Positions 1-8,928 of a DNA stretch of 64,000 nucleotides are shown piece after piece. Both the position numbers and the translations under genes were made by a program. Location of the stretch: the NCBI GenBank assembly GCA_964454975.1, contig CAYVVD010000015.1:1-64000 (forward strand), given 5' to 3'. Under the pieces are notes generated by a model, which was not told where the DNA came from, made no database searches, and worked only from the letters and a program-made list of their open reading frames with translations. Position 1 is the first letter of the stretch. Each line of letters starts with the position of its first letter. This stretch comes from CAYVVD01 sp964454975 (GTDB taxonomy: Bacteria; Bacteroidota; Ignavibacteria; Kapaibacteriales; UBA2268).

Positions 1-508
1 AGGCGTAGCATTGTGCGGGGAGCTGTTGGTAGAGGCGGGTGCCTTCGGTCTTCCAAGCGAGCATTTCGTCACTAACATCCTTAACGATTTTGGCCGGGTT
101 GCCCACTACTATCTTCCGTGCAGGGATAACCATCTCCGCCGGCACAAAGCACAATACACCAATGATGCACTCCTTGCCGATAACTGCATAGTCCATCACG
201 ACAGCGTTCATGCCCACGAGCGTATTCTCGCCGATTTCGCCGCCGTGTATGATTGCGCCGTGGCCAATGTGAGCCGCTTCCTTCAGGTGCACAGTAACGC
301 CGGGAAACATGTGTATGGTACAGTTTTCCTGCACATTGCAGCCGTCAGCAATGATTATTTTGCCCCAGTCTCCGCGGATAGCTGCACCCGGGCCTATATA
401 AACATCACACCCGATTATAACATTGCCGGTGACGGTTGCGTTGGGATGAATAAAAGCGCTCTTGTGGATGACCGGCTTGTAGCCGTCGAATTCAAAGATA
501 TTAGCCAT
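1..508 (-). CDS. PaaY-like hexapeptide-repeat protein (gamma-carbonic anhydrase/acyltransferase fold), 3' end cut by window
   Basis: The gene reads leftward from an ATG at 508 and is still open at base 1, so about 169 residues are visible. The protein starts MANIFEFDGYKPVIHKSAFI and shows left-handed beta-helix hexapeptide turns (GNVIIG, VYIGPGAAIRGD, HIGHGAIIHG, LVGMNAVVMD). The GHGAIIHG and NAVVMD stretches and the tail motif ELAWK-like 'MLAWKTEGTRLYQ' resemble PaaY, a thioesterase/hexapeptide protein of phenylacetate degradation, more than generic gamma-carbonic anhydrases. Histidines for a metal site are present (HMFPG, HIGHG). Its ATG overlaps the metG stop by one base (TAATG), so it is probably translationally coupled to metG. 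Substrate is not certain; a paaGHI-like set lies 4 kb away, which supports the PaaY reading. Confidence 0.85.
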   Translation of the reverse strand, partial: MANIFEFDGYKPVIHKSAFIHPNATVTGNVIIGCDVYIGPGAAIRGDWGKIIIADGCNVQENCTIHMFPGVTVHLKEAAHIGHGAIIHGGEIGENTLVGMNAVVMDYAVIGKECIIGVLCFVPAEMVIPARKIVVGNPAKIVKDVSDEMLAWKTEGTRLYQQLPAQCYA

Positions 509-2700
509 TATCGGACCTCCTCTCCGGGTTCTGTGTCCTTTTCTGGAGTAACAAGGCAGAGCGAACCATCAGGAGAATTAGCAGCGAGAAGCATACCCTG
601 CGATTCTATTCCCATGAGCTTTGCGGGTTTCAGGTTTGCGACGATAACCACCGTCTTGCCAACAAGCTCCTCGGGTGTGTAATGCTGTGCAATCCCTGCG
701 ACGATTTGCCGCTCGCCACTGCCAGTATCTACCACGAGACGTAATAGTTTCTTGGATTTTTTTACTTTTTCCGCCTCCTTGATAACTGCCGTCCTGAGCT
801 TCGCATTTGCGAACTCGTCAATCGTGATTAGGCCGTCCGGTTCTTCCTGCGGTTTTCCCTTGTCGCCGAGCCGTTCCATCTGCATTTTGATTACTTCGTC
901 CTCTATGCGGCTAAAAAGAAGGAAGGGTTTGTAGAGCTTATGACCCGGTTCCAGCGAAGGATAGGCAGCCAGCTCCCAGAAATTGTTGTCATAGCTGATG
1001 CCCTTATTGCCGTTCAGCGGGGCGAGGTTCAGCAGGCGGTGCATGCGTTGCGCGGTGTAGGGAAGAACCGGCGCAAAGAGTACTGCCAGCGAATGTACAA
1101 GCTGGCAGCAGATGTAAAGTGTCTTGGCACAGGCATTTGCATCGCTTTTGAATGAATGCCAGGGTTCTTCATCGTTGAAGAACTTGTTTGCGGCGCGGCA
1201 CACGTTCATTGTCTCGCTGATTGCATCTCTGAAACGGAAGCGGTCATAGAGTAAGCGAGATTGTGTGACGCCCTTCCAGAGAGATGTAATCACGTTAAGC
1301 TCATTTGTTGCAAAACCCTCTTTCAACTTATCCGGAATTTCAGCGATTGCAATTTCCGGTTTAACATCTGTCCGTGAGCTTAGGTAGTCCGCAAGATTGT
1401 TCCAATTTGAAATGATTTGCTTATAATTATCACTTAGCTGCGGGATTTTCCCGCCGAAATTTTTGTTTATAAAAAGCAGCACACGATTCACAAAATTCCC
1501 GAGTATTGCCGATAGTTCATTATTTGTGCGTGCCTGGAAATCCTTCCATGTAAAATCCGCATCCTTTGATTCCGGGAAGTTCATAGCAAGTGTGTAACGC
1601 AGGGCATCAATATTATGCTCCTCGGGGAAGTCCCGCAGGAAGTCGCGGAGGTCAATGCTCCAGTTGCGCGATTTTGAGAATTTCTGTCCTTCCAGATTCA
1701 GGAACTCATTAGCAGGAACATTGTCCGGCAGGATATAGCCATCGTCTCGTGCATGGAGCAACGCCGGGAAGATCAGCGTATGGAACACGATGTTGTCCTT
1801 TCCGATGAATGCCAGGTAACGTGTATCCTTGCTTTGCCACCACTTCTTCCAGCTGTCGCGCGTTTCGCGGTCTTTATAATATTCCTTTGTGGCTGAAATA
1901 TATCCCAGCACTGCGTCAAACCATACATAAAGAACTTTGCCACCGGCTTTGTCCTTGTCAATTCCACGGATGTCGCTAATGCTGACGCCCCATGTCATAT
2001 CCCGTGTAATCGCTCTCTCAGTTAGCCCTTGCTTCAGCCAGCTTCGCGTTTGCTGCAGAACGTTTTCCTTCCAGTCCTTGCTGTGCCCTTCAATGTAATT
2101 CTCAAGGAATTCCTGGTACTCCTGGAAACGGAAATACCAGTGAATGGTCTTTTTTACCTGAGGCGTTTCGTTGGAGATGAGGCTTCTGGGATTCTTCAAC
2201 TCGAGTTGGTTGTAGTATGCGCCACAGTTGTCGCACTGGTCGCCCCGTGCTTTATCATATTCGCAGTTGGGGCAAGTCCCTTCAACGTACCTGTCCGGCA
2301 GGAACATCTTCGCCTTAGTGTCGTAGAACTGTTCCTCCTCCTTCTCGATTAAGATGCCCTTTTGTAGGAAATCAGTAAAAAATTCCTTCGCCGTTTTGTG
2401 GTGTTCTTCGATTGAAGTTCGGGAGTATATATCAAAGCTAATTCCAAACTTGCGGAATGCCTCTTTGTTGTCTTCATGGTATTTATCAATGATATTCTTT
2501 GGCTTAATACCTTCCTTTTCGGCTGCGATTGTTATAGCCACACCATGCTCGTCAGAGCCACAGACATAGAGCACTTTGGTGCCGCTAAGGCGCTGGAGGC
2601 GCACATAAATGTCCGCGGGGAGGTAAGCACCGGCGCAGTGGCCGAGGTGGATATAGCCGTTAGCGTAAGGAAGGGCTGATGTAACAAGCGTTCTACTCAT
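508..2700 (-). CDS. metG: Methionyl-tRNA synthetase
   Basis: Charges tRNA-Met with methionine in the cytoplasm. I place the start at the ATG at 2700 (MSRTLVTSALPY), giving 730 residues; an open frame continues upstream but has no family similarity. The HIGH motif is HLGH at residues 18-21, the zinc knuckle shows CPNC and CDNC pairs, and the second signature is KFSKS (KMSKS variant). The last roughly 110 residues form the OB-fold tRNA-binding domain (EMAP-II/Arc1p type, starting near DEFANAKLRTA), as in the long form of the enzyme. The gene is divergent from trmB across 94 bp and its stop overlaps the start of the PaaY-like gene. Confidence 0.97.
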   Translation of the reverse strand: MSRTLVTSALPYANGYIHLGHCAGAYLPADIYVRLQRLSGTKVLYVCGSDEHGVAITIAAEKEGIKPKNIIDKYHEDNKEAFRKFGISFDIYSRTSIEEHHKTAKEFFTDFLQKGILIEKEEEQFYDTKAKMFLPDRYVEGTCPNCEYDKARGDQCDNCGAYYNQLELKNPRSLISNETPQVKKTIHWYFRFQEYQEFLENYIEGHSKDWKENVLQQTRSWLKQGLTERAITRDMTWGVSISDIRGIDKDKAGGKVLYVWFDAVLGYISATKEYYKDRETRDSWKKWWQSKDTRYLAFIGKDNIVFHTLIFPALLHARDDGYILPDNVPANEFLNLEGQKFSKSRNWSIDLRDFLRDFPEEHNIDALRYTLAMNFPESKDADFTWKDFQARTNNELSAILGNFVNRVLLFINKNFGGKIPQLSDNYKQIISNWNNLADYLSSRTDVKPEIAIAEIPDKLKEGFATNELNVITSLWKGVTQSRLLYDRFRFRDAISETMNVCRAANKFFNDEEPWHSFKSDANACAKTLYICCQLVHSLAVLFAPVLPYTAQRMHRLLNLAPLNGNKGISYDNNFWELAAYPSLEPGHKLYKPFLLFSRIEDEVIKMQMERLGDKGKPQEEPDGLITIDEFANAKLRTAVIKEAEKVKKSKKLLRLVVDTGSGERQIVAGIAQHYTPEELVGKTVVIVANLKPAKLMGIESQGMLLAANSPDGSLCLVTPEKDTEPGEEVR

Positions 2701-2707
2701 AAATGCG

Positions 2708-2715
2708 TATCTTTG
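2708..2715 (+). promoter_or_regulatory. Possible Bacteroidota-type -7 element for trmB
   Basis: TATCTTTG matches the TAnnTTTG -7 consensus known for Bacteroidota housekeeping sigma factors and lies 80 bp before the trmB start in the metG/trmB divergent gap. A convincing -33 TTG partner at the usual distance is not visible, so this is weak. Confidence 0.25.
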
Positions 2716-2794
2716 CGATTGATAAAAAACTAAAATAACTATTAATTGATTAAATATAAGCGACAGGCAATAAACAAGATAATTACTCATCACC

Positions 2795-3466
2795 ATGAGC
2801 ATTGATTTTGATAAATACCCATTCCCGAAGAAAATCCGCCACCACGCCAATCCCCAGGTTTACCTGCCAAAAAGGGAACTAAGCCGGATACCACGAGGCT
2901 ACCCACCGCTATATGTCAGCCTCGACTGGAGCGGAATTTTTGCGAACGGCAGGTATCCCGATTGCTTAGACATCGGCTGCGGCAAGGGTGTATTTATGCT
3001 GGAGTATGCATTGCAACGCCCTGAATTGAATATTCTGGGTATTGAGGTGAGGAAGGTTATTGCCGAGTGGCTGATAGGAGTGATTTCAAGCGAGGGACTG
3101 CCGAACGCCGCTGCTTTGTGGTACAGCGTAGCCAACGGGCTGGGTTTTATAGAAAGCGGGAGCATCGAAAAAATCTTTTACTTTTTCCCCGACCCTTGGT
3201 ATAAGCGGCGACACCACAAGCGCCGTGTGCTGGGCAATGAATTCTTGGATGAAGTGCGAAGGATATTAAAGCCCGGCGGCGAGATGCTTATCCAGACCGA
3301 CGTACCGGATGTACATCAATACCATCTGTGGCTGTTGTCAAAGCGGCAAGATTTTGTCTGCCGGGAGCTAAGCATGAACGAAGACTGGAGCTACCCGCCA
3401 ACAAACAAAGAAATGTTCTGCCTCGAAAAAGGGATAGAATATTTCAGGATTTCATCATCTGTTTAA
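2795..3466 (+). CDS. trmB: tRNA (guanine-N7-)-methyltransferase
   Basis: Methylates G46 of tRNA to m7G using S-adenosylmethionine. The 223-residue protein has the Rossmann SAM loop DIGCGKG at residues 59-65, the acidic end of strand 2 in GIEVR, and the family signature FPDPWYKRRHHKRR from residue 131, which contributes to guanine and tRNA binding. The C-terminal LKPGGEMLIQTD strand is also typical. Length matches the family. The gene stands alone rightward, divergent from metG, and is followed by a 218-bp gap. Confidence 0.95.
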   Translation: MSIDFDKYPFPKKIRHHANPQVYLPKRELSRIPRGYPPLYVSLDWSGIFANGRYPDCLDIGCGKGVFMLEYALQRPELNILGIEVRKVIAEWLIGVISSEGLPNAAALWYSVANGLGFIESGSIEKIFYFFPDPWYKRRHHKRRVLGNEFLDEVRRILKPGGEMLIQTDVPDVHQYHLWLLSKRQDFVCRELSMNEDWSYPPTNKEMFCLEKGIEYFRISSSV

Positions 3467-3468
3467 AT

Positions 3469-3487
3469 CCCCCCTTGCAAAGGAGGG
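3469..3487. repeat. Short G/C-rich hairpin after trmB
   Basis: A C-run followed by a G-run around the loop GCA folds into an about 7-bp stem with one mismatch directly after the trmB stop. No T-run follows, so it may be a dispersed repeat rather than an intrinsic terminator. The rest of the gap to 3684 shows nothing further. Confidence 0.35.
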
Positions 3488-3684
3488 TGCCTCTCCGCAT
3501 ATTGGCCGTGTCCCTGCAAAATGCTGGAGTTGGGCTAAGCAATAAGTAGGATGAGACGGGGAGGCCCGGCTACCTGTCAACCTGAGCAATATCATTAAGT
3601 ATGGAAATATAACCACAGAGGGTACATAGAAATCTCTTCGCTCAATTCGTTATTCTCTATACTCTATTTCTAATTTATTATTAA

Positions 3685-4443
3685 TTAAAGGTATTTCCTG
3701 GCCCAGGCGGCTATTACTCCGCCTACGTAGAGTGAGTCTGACTCATCGTTCAGAAGGTGATCTGCTGTGTCTAATGCAATGAAGCTTTTTGGGTGAGAAG
3801 CGGCAAAGAATATCTTTTCGGCATTGCTGATGTCAACAATATTGTCCAGTGGGGAGTGGAAAATTAACAGGGGTTTGTTCATCCCGGAGATATAGTTTAC
3901 GTCGCTATTCTCGCGCAAGTCATCGAAGAACTGCTTTTTAAGTCTGTATGTGCCTGGCCCGATTTGAATTTTCATCTCACCGCTTGTTTCCAGTTCTTCC
4001 ATCTTATAACTGAATTTTTCTTTCAAATCAAGTGGATTGTAAGGAGTTGCGATGGTTGCAACTACCTTTACGGATGTTATGTTCGCTGCTGCTTTTAATA
4101 CTGCTGCTCCACCCATTGAATGGCCGATTAGAATATTTGGTGCTGCATGCACACCTTCAAGGAATTCGGCTGCAGAGTATAAATCCTGCATGTTAGAGCT
4201 GAAATTTGTCTCAGAGAAGTCGCCAGCACTGTCTCCAAGCCCGGCAAAATCAAACCTCAATACAGCTATACCTTCTTCATTAAGGGCTTTTGAAATATTC
4301 CGTACAGCACGATAATCTTTGTTGCAGGTAAAGCAATGCGCAAAAATAGCATAAGCAAGAATTTCACCGCTATCCGGTTTATCAAGTACACCGCTAAGAT
4401 CTGATTCAAGGCTTCCCTTGAAATTTACTTTATACTTTCCCAT
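3685..4443 (-). CDS. Alpha/beta hydrolase (serine hydrolase)
   Basis: A 252-residue alpha/beta-hydrolase-fold protein. The nucleophile elbow is GHSMGG, the oxyanion loop follows FAHCFTCNKD, and candidate acid and base residues are in SPLDNIV and DTADHLL. I chose the ATG at 4443 (MGKYKVNFKG) because GGAG lies just upstream; an earlier in-frame start would add 12 residues. It is the last gene of the leftward paaG-paaH-paaI-like run, 41 bp after paaI, so it may act on CoA- or lactone-derived intermediates, but no specific substrate can be read from the sequence. The HCFTCNK segment resembles OsmC-associated hydrolases, here without an OsmC domain. Confidence 0.85.
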   Translation of the reverse strand: MGKYKVNFKGSLESDLSGVLDKPDSGEILAYAIFAHCFTCNKDYRAVRNISKALNEEGIAVLRFDFAGLGDSAGDFSETNFSSNMQDLYSAAEFLEGVHAAPNILIGHSMGGAAVLKAAANITSVKVVATIATPYNPLDLKEKFSYKMEELETSGEMKIQIGPGTYRLKKQFFDDLRENSDVNYISGMNKPLLIFHSPLDNIVDISNAEKIFFAASHPKSFIALDTADHLLNDESDSLYVGGVIAAWARKYL

Positions 4444-4484
4444 AACATTCTCCGGAAATAAAGACGAATATGCAGGCATGTAGA

Positions 4485-4919
4485 TTAATCACTCTTATGT
4501 ATTTTTGCGGTTCGGTAAACTGTGCCCCGGAATACGGCGATTTTGCGATTGTGTTGGTTTGTAATTGTTATATCGTATTGCGCAGTGTTGTTCGCTAAGT
4601 GAATTTCCTCTGCTACTGCTGTAAGGATATCTCCCTCCATTGCCGGGGACAAGTATGAGACCGTAACATCAAGCGAAACACTAATCCTGCCGTGGGAATT
4701 TGCTGCAAACGCGAGAGCACTGTCTGCAAGAGCAAAAGTGATACTACCATGAGCAATTTTAAATCCGTTCAGCATTTCTGCACGGACACTCATTTTTAAT
4801 TTGCAATGCCCAACTCCAACTTCAATTATTTCAATTCCCAGCCACTTGCTGAAGCTGTCATTGTCGTACATATTGTGTACGGCATCCTCGGCAATAATCT
4901 GTTCATGGTTCTTACTCAA
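4485..4919 (-). CDS. paaI: PaaI-like hotdog-fold acyl-CoA thioesterase
   Basis: A 144-residue hotdog protein of the PaaI family, which hydrolyses phenylacetyl-CoA-type or other acyl-CoA thioesters to release trapped CoA. The diagnostic stretch is AHGSITFALADSALAFAANS, with the HG turn and the acidic residue of the central helix. I start it at a TTG at 4919 (reads SKNHEQIIAEDAV), because the helix preceding YDNDSFSKWLGIE aligns with the conserved N-terminal helix of PaaI; the first ATG, at 4871, would remove it. The TTG start overlaps the 3' end of paaH by 8 bp, implying translational coupling. Confidence 0.88.
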   Translation of the reverse strand: MSKNHEQIIAEDAVHNMYDNDSFSKWLGIEIIEVGVGHCKLKMSVRAEMLNGFKIAHGSITFALADSALAFAANSHGRISVSLDVTVSYLSPAMEGDILTAVAEEIHLANNTAQYDITITNQHNRKIAVFRGTVYRTAKIHKSD

Positions 4920-6087
4920 AAAACTTCTTTCCTTCGGATGCCATTTTTCTAACAAGCGGGTTCGGACGGTACCTGTCCTCACCGTAGGTTGACTGGAGAT
5001 TTTCTAACCCCGCGAGTACCTTATCCCAAGCAATTTCATCGCCCCATTTAAGCAGTCCTTTCGGGTAATTAACACCTTTGGTCATAGCAGTCTCAACATC
5101 CTCTGGAGACGCGATATTCATGAACACTGCATCAGCTGCCTCGTTTATTAGCATCAGCAGGATACGGTCGAAAATTTGCTTTCCAAGGTTTTCGTCCTTT
5201 AACGGTTCAGGATTTACAGCTCCATCGCGGTAATCATAGAAGCCCCTGCCTGATTTCCTGCCGAGAAATCCGGCTTCAAGCAGCCTCTTCTGGATTAAGG
5301 AGGGTCTGAACCGGGGATCAAAGTAGAACTGAGTAAATACTGTTTCTGATACTGTATAGTTAACATCATGGCCGATATAATCAGTCAGCTCAAAGGGACC
5401 CATTCTGAATCCGCCTGTTTCCCTCATTGCCCAGTCGATTGTCGGGATATTTGCAATGCCCTCCTCGTAGATTCTCATAGCTTCGCCATAGAATGGTCTT
5501 GCCACCCGGTTTACAATGAAGCCGGGAGTGTCTTTGGCGGTTACTGTTGTTTTGCCCCATGAATTAATCAATTCCCTTGATGCATCTATGATATCTTTAT
5601 TTGTTATGAAGGAGGGGATGATTTCTACTAAAGGCATCAAAGGAGGCGGATTGAAAAAATGAATACCAAGGAAGCGTTCGGGTTTCTCGAATGCCGATGA
5701 TAAGGATGCTATTGATAGAGAGGATGTATTTGTTGCGATTACTGCTTCCCCGAAAAGGATTGATTCGAGCTTAGTAAATACATTTTTCTTGATACCAACA
5801 TCTTCTATAATTGCTTCGATAACAAGTGAACATTCTGAGAAATCTGCGAGTCCTGTTGAGTATTCAATTCTCTCCTGAAGACCGTCAGCCGATTTCCTGC
5901 TCATTTTATCTTTTTCAACAAGGCGGTCCATTACTTTAGAAATTGAAGCCCGCGATTTTTCGAGGGTCTCGGGGGTTGTATCTGTTACTATTACTTTGTG
6001 TCCTGCGGCAGCCGCCACCTGGGAAATTCCCGTTCCCATGGCTCCGGCTCCGATAACTCCAATTTTGCTTTCCTTGCTAAATGACAT
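4912..6087 (-). CDS. paaH: 3-hydroxyacyl-CoA dehydrogenase (PaaH/HbdA type)
   Basis: NAD-dependent oxidation of 3-hydroxyacyl-CoA to 3-ketoacyl-CoA. The N-terminal Rossmann domain begins KIGVIGAGAMGTGI; the catalytic region has the SSLS loop and GIHFFNPPPLMPLVEII. Two copies of the C-terminal 3HCDH domain follow (one around TPGFIVNRVARPFYGEA, a second around RILLMLINEAADA and GVNYPKG), giving 391 residues, as in PaaH-like rather than short HbdA enzymes. Its ATG overlaps the stop of the enoyl-CoA hydratase gene by one base (TAATG) and its 3' end overlaps paaI. Together with paaG and paaI it forms a beta-oxidation-like module; no ring-epoxidase genes (paaABCDE) are present, so the substrate may be a fatty acyl-CoA. 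Confidence 0.93.
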   Translation of the reverse strand: MSFSKESKIGVIGAGAMGTGISQVAAAAGHKVIVTDTTPETLEKSRASISKVMDRLVEKDKMSRKSADGLQERIEYSTGLADFSECSLVIEAIIEDVGIKKNVFTKLESILFGEAVIATNTSSLSIASLSSAFEKPERFLGIHFFNPPPLMPLVEIIPSFITNKDIIDASRELINSWGKTTVTAKDTPGFIVNRVARPFYGEAMRIYEEGIANIPTIDWAMRETGGFRMGPFELTDYIGHDVNYTVSETVFTQFYFDPRFRPSLIQKRLLEAGFLGRKSGRGFYDYRDGAVNPEPLKDENLGKQIFDRILLMLINEAADAVFMNIASPEDVETAMTKGVNYPKGLLKWGDEIAWDKVLAGLENLQSTYGEDRYRPNPLVRKMASEGKKFFE

Positions 6088-6863
6088 TATTCTCCTTTAA
6101 ATTCCGGTTTGCGTTTCTCAAGAAATGCTTTCACTCCCTCTGCATAATCCTTTGTCTTTCCGGCTTCGTTCTGTAGTTGCTCTTCAAGGTCGAGCTGTAA
6201 TTCCAAGTCGTTTCCGAGAGATTTATTTAATGCTTTTTTTGTTAATGCAAGCCCGCGTGTGGGCATATTTGCGAGTTTCCTTGCGGTGTTCATTGCCTCC
6301 TCTCCGAGCAGCCCCGGCTCAAGGGACTGGTAAATCATTCCCATTTTTTTTGCTTTATTAGCAGATATTTTATCACCCAGCATCATTAACGCAGTTGCGC
6401 GCGGCAAGCCAACCAGCCTTGGCAGGAAAAATGTGCCGCCGCTGTCCGGTATGAGCCCGATTGATGAGAATGACTGGATGAAATATGCATTATCGGCAGC
6501 GTACACAATATCACAGGCCAGCGCAATATTGGCTCCTGCGCCCGCTGCTACACCATTAACAACGCAGACAATTGGTTTTTCGAGATTACGCAATGACCTG
6601 ATTACAGGGTTGTATTGTTTATTGACAATTTCACCCAATTCTTTTGCTTTGATTGCCTCCCCGAGGTCCTGACCTGCGCAAAAGGCTTTGCCCGAACCTG
6701 TAATATAAACACAGCGAACGTTTTTATCTTCGTCAGCAGTTTTTAATGCATCGAGGAATTCGTCAGCCATTTGCCGGTTGAAACTGTTTAAAACATCGGG
6801 GCGGTTGAAGGTGATTTTTGCCACCGAATCTTTGATTTCATAATTGATAAATTCGTAATTCAT
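6087..6863 (-). CDS. paaG: Enoyl-CoA hydratase/isomerase (PaaG-like)
   Basis: A 258-residue crotonase-fold protein acting on enoyl-CoA esters. The oxyanion-hole segments are GKAFCAGQDLGEA and NGVAAGAGANIALACD, and the active-site loop reads LIPDSGGTFFLPRL. The aspartate in IPDSGG, where classical hydratases have glutamate, fits PaaG-type isomerases. I use the ATG at 6863 with AGGA just upstream; a TTG at 6878 is an alternative. The gene lies 62 bp after the ABC exporter on the same strand and is coupled to paaH. Confidence 0.9.
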   Translation of the reverse strand: MNYEFINYEIKDSVAKITFNRPDVLNSFNRQMADEFLDALKTADEDKNVRCVYITGSGKAFCAGQDLGEAIKAKELGEIVNKQYNPVIRSLRNLEKPIVCVVNGVAAGAGANIALACDIVYAADNAYFIQSFSSIGLIPDSGGTFFLPRLVGLPRATALMMLGDKISANKAKKMGMIYQSLEPGLLGEEAMNTARKLANMPTRGLALTKKALNKSLGNDLELQLDLEEQLQNEAGKTKDYAEGVKAFLEKRKPEFKGE

Positions 6864-6925
6864 TCCTAATCCGTTCAAATGATAAGAACATTACACAACG
6901 AATCAGAATGAAAAATCTTGAATAA

Positions 6926-8807
6926 TCAATCCTTTTTTGCTGTAAGCTGAAGTTCGTACAATTTTTTGTAGAGGCCCTCTTTCCCGAGGAGTGATTCATG
7001 GTTGCCACGTTCAACAATCCTGCCTTTATCCAATACCAGAATCTCATCGCAATTAGAAATAGTGGAAAGGCGATGAGCTCCAAGGATGGCTGTTTTGTCC
7101 CTGAGAGATTCNNNNNNNNNNGAGAGATTCATTTATAGCTTCCTGTACAACTTTCTCAGCTTCGGCATCGAGCGCTGAAGTTGCTTCGTCAAAAATGAGA
7201 ATATCCGGGTTGTGTAGGATTGCCCTCGCAATAGCCACTCGCTGCCTTTCGCCGCCTGAGAGGGTAATTCCCCTGTCGCCGACATAGGTATCGAGCCCAT
7301 TGGGCAGCGATTTGATAAAATTATACGCGTTGGCAATTTCTGCAGCTCTTATTATATTTTCTCTTGAGGAATCGGTCCCATAGGAAATATTGTTGGCAAC
7401 GGTGTCATTGAATAATATTGTTTCCTGGGATACAAGGCCGAATGTTTTCCTGTAAGACGGAATATCAAATTCGCGAATATCCTCCCCACCTGCATAAATA
7501 GTTCCCGACTTAGGGTCGTAAAATCTGATAAGCAAATCGAGAATTGTTGATTTACCGCTTCCGGAAGGGCCGACAAGCGCAATTTTCCTGCCTCTTCGCA
7601 GTTTAAAGCTGATATCATGAAGAGTAGGAGTCTTTTTGTAAGCAAATCCAACATTCTTGAACTCGATGGTATCGCCAAAACCGGTATACTTTCTTTTGCC
7701 CGTTGTGATTGAAGGTTTTGTATCCAATACTTTAAAAACACGCTCTGCTGCAACAATTCCGTGCTGAAAACCTGAAAAGGCATTGATGACATGGGATATT
7801 GGCGACATTATAGAAAAGAGAGAAAAAAGGAAAAGGAAAAAATCATCAGGACCGAGCACCCCGCTTAAAACATCTGCTCCGCCTACAAAAAGAACAACAC
7901 ATAAAGCCAGTATTGCAATAATCTCATTGATTGCCGGTATCAGTGTTACAATTTTTTTGTGCTTTACTGCCGAGCGAACATAAGAACCTGTAACATTTTC
8001 GAAATTGCTGTTCGACCTTTCTTCGGCTGTGTATGCCTTTATTATTCGTATCCCGGAAACCATCTCCTGCAATGTTGATGTGTAATCAGCCATTGCACTC
8101 TGCATACGGGAAGCATAGCGGCGGATAAACTTCACAGCAAGATAAATCACAACAAAGCTCAGCACCGAAGTGCTGAATGCTATCAGGGTGAGCTTCGGTG
8201 ATACAGCTATGAGCAGAAAGAGCATAATCAGTGCCTGTATTGCCTCCCGTATAGAATTATTAAGCGAAGCAATAGAAGAAGAATTTACGACTGCAACATC
8301 ATTTGCTATAAGTGAAATGATTGTGCCGGTACGGCTCCTTGTGTAAAAGTCAATAGATAGAGATGTCAGCTTTCTGAAAACCTGGTCTCGCATTGATTTT
8401 ACTATTCCCTGTTCAAACTTGACTGATGCAATTGCTGCCAGGTATTTCACCGCATTTTTAAGAACAAAAATCGAGACAATCAGCATACTCAGGTTCAGCA
8501 GGGTTGCCTCTACTCCCTGAGGGGAAATAATCAGGGAATTAATATAACTGTAAAAACTGTCTTTAAATGCACCAAGGGATAAGCCAGGGTCAACAGTCCC
8601 GGCAGCGCTTTCCTCAAGTTGCGAGCCGGGAATAATTATTACCATTACAGGCTTAATTAGGGCTATTGATATTGCCGTAAGCGAAGAAAAGAGGAAATTG
8701 AGAAAAATGGATACAAGCAACAAACCGGCAAATGGTTTTACGAAATCTTTTATCCGCCACCAAAGCCGGAATGCATTTGAGTTTAGTTTTTCTCTTTTTT
8801 CAGGCAT
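6926..8807 (-). CDS. ABC exporter, MsbA-like half-transporter (interrupted by an assembly gap)
   Basis: Fused membrane and ATPase half-transporter. Several membrane helices occupy residues about 20-330. The ATPase has Walker A GPSGSGKST near 410, Q-loop VSQE, signature LSGGERQR near 515, Walker B ILIFDEATSALD and the switch histidine in AHRLST. Its layout resembles MsbA and other lipid or drug exporters; the substrate is inferred only. Ten N at 7112-7121 break the reading frame, but both sides of the gap carry the same nine bases (GAGAGATTC). Removing one copy plus the Ns deletes 19 bp, restores the frame (INESLRDKT) and gives exactly 620 residues, so the gene is probably intact. It heads the leftward run ending in the alpha/beta hydrolase. 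Confidence 0.9.
7112..7121. other. Assembly gap (10 N) inside the ABC exporter
   Basis: The nine bases at 7103-7111 are repeated at 7122-7130, so two contigs that actually overlap were joined with a placeholder of ten N. The apparent frameshift is an artefact. Confidence 0.95.
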
Positions 8808-8851
8808 AAAGGGCTTGCCGTTGATAGATATTTATTTGCCTTAAAAACACA

Positions 8852-8906
8852 AACTCTGACAGGGTTGATGGCATTTTCATCACTTTGGGAAAACCCTGTC
8901 AGAGTT
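8852..8906. repeat. Dispersed hairpin repeat, copy 1
   Basis: AACTCTGACAGGGTT at 8852-8866 and its exact reverse complement at 8892-8906 form a 15-bp stem around a 25-nt loop, between the TlpA-like gene and the ABC exporter, both leftward. Related copies occur at 58604-58665 and 62243-62300. No long T-run follows, so it is a repeat family that may also stop transcription. Confidence 0.85.
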
Positions 8907-8928
8907 ATGCTGTATAGTTAATCCATTA

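Noticed and set aside
11..682. Long plus-strand frame opposite the PaaY-like gene and the metG end
   Set aside because: It is the shadow of two well-supported minus-strand genes and resembles no family.
3540..3684. Possible remnant gene downstream of trmB
   Set aside because: No frame or motif of note; the sequence is a short hairpin plus A/T-rich spacer.
6926..7132. ABC transporter as a pseudogene
   Set aside because: The frame break falls exactly at the N gap with duplicated flanks, so it is an assembly artefact.
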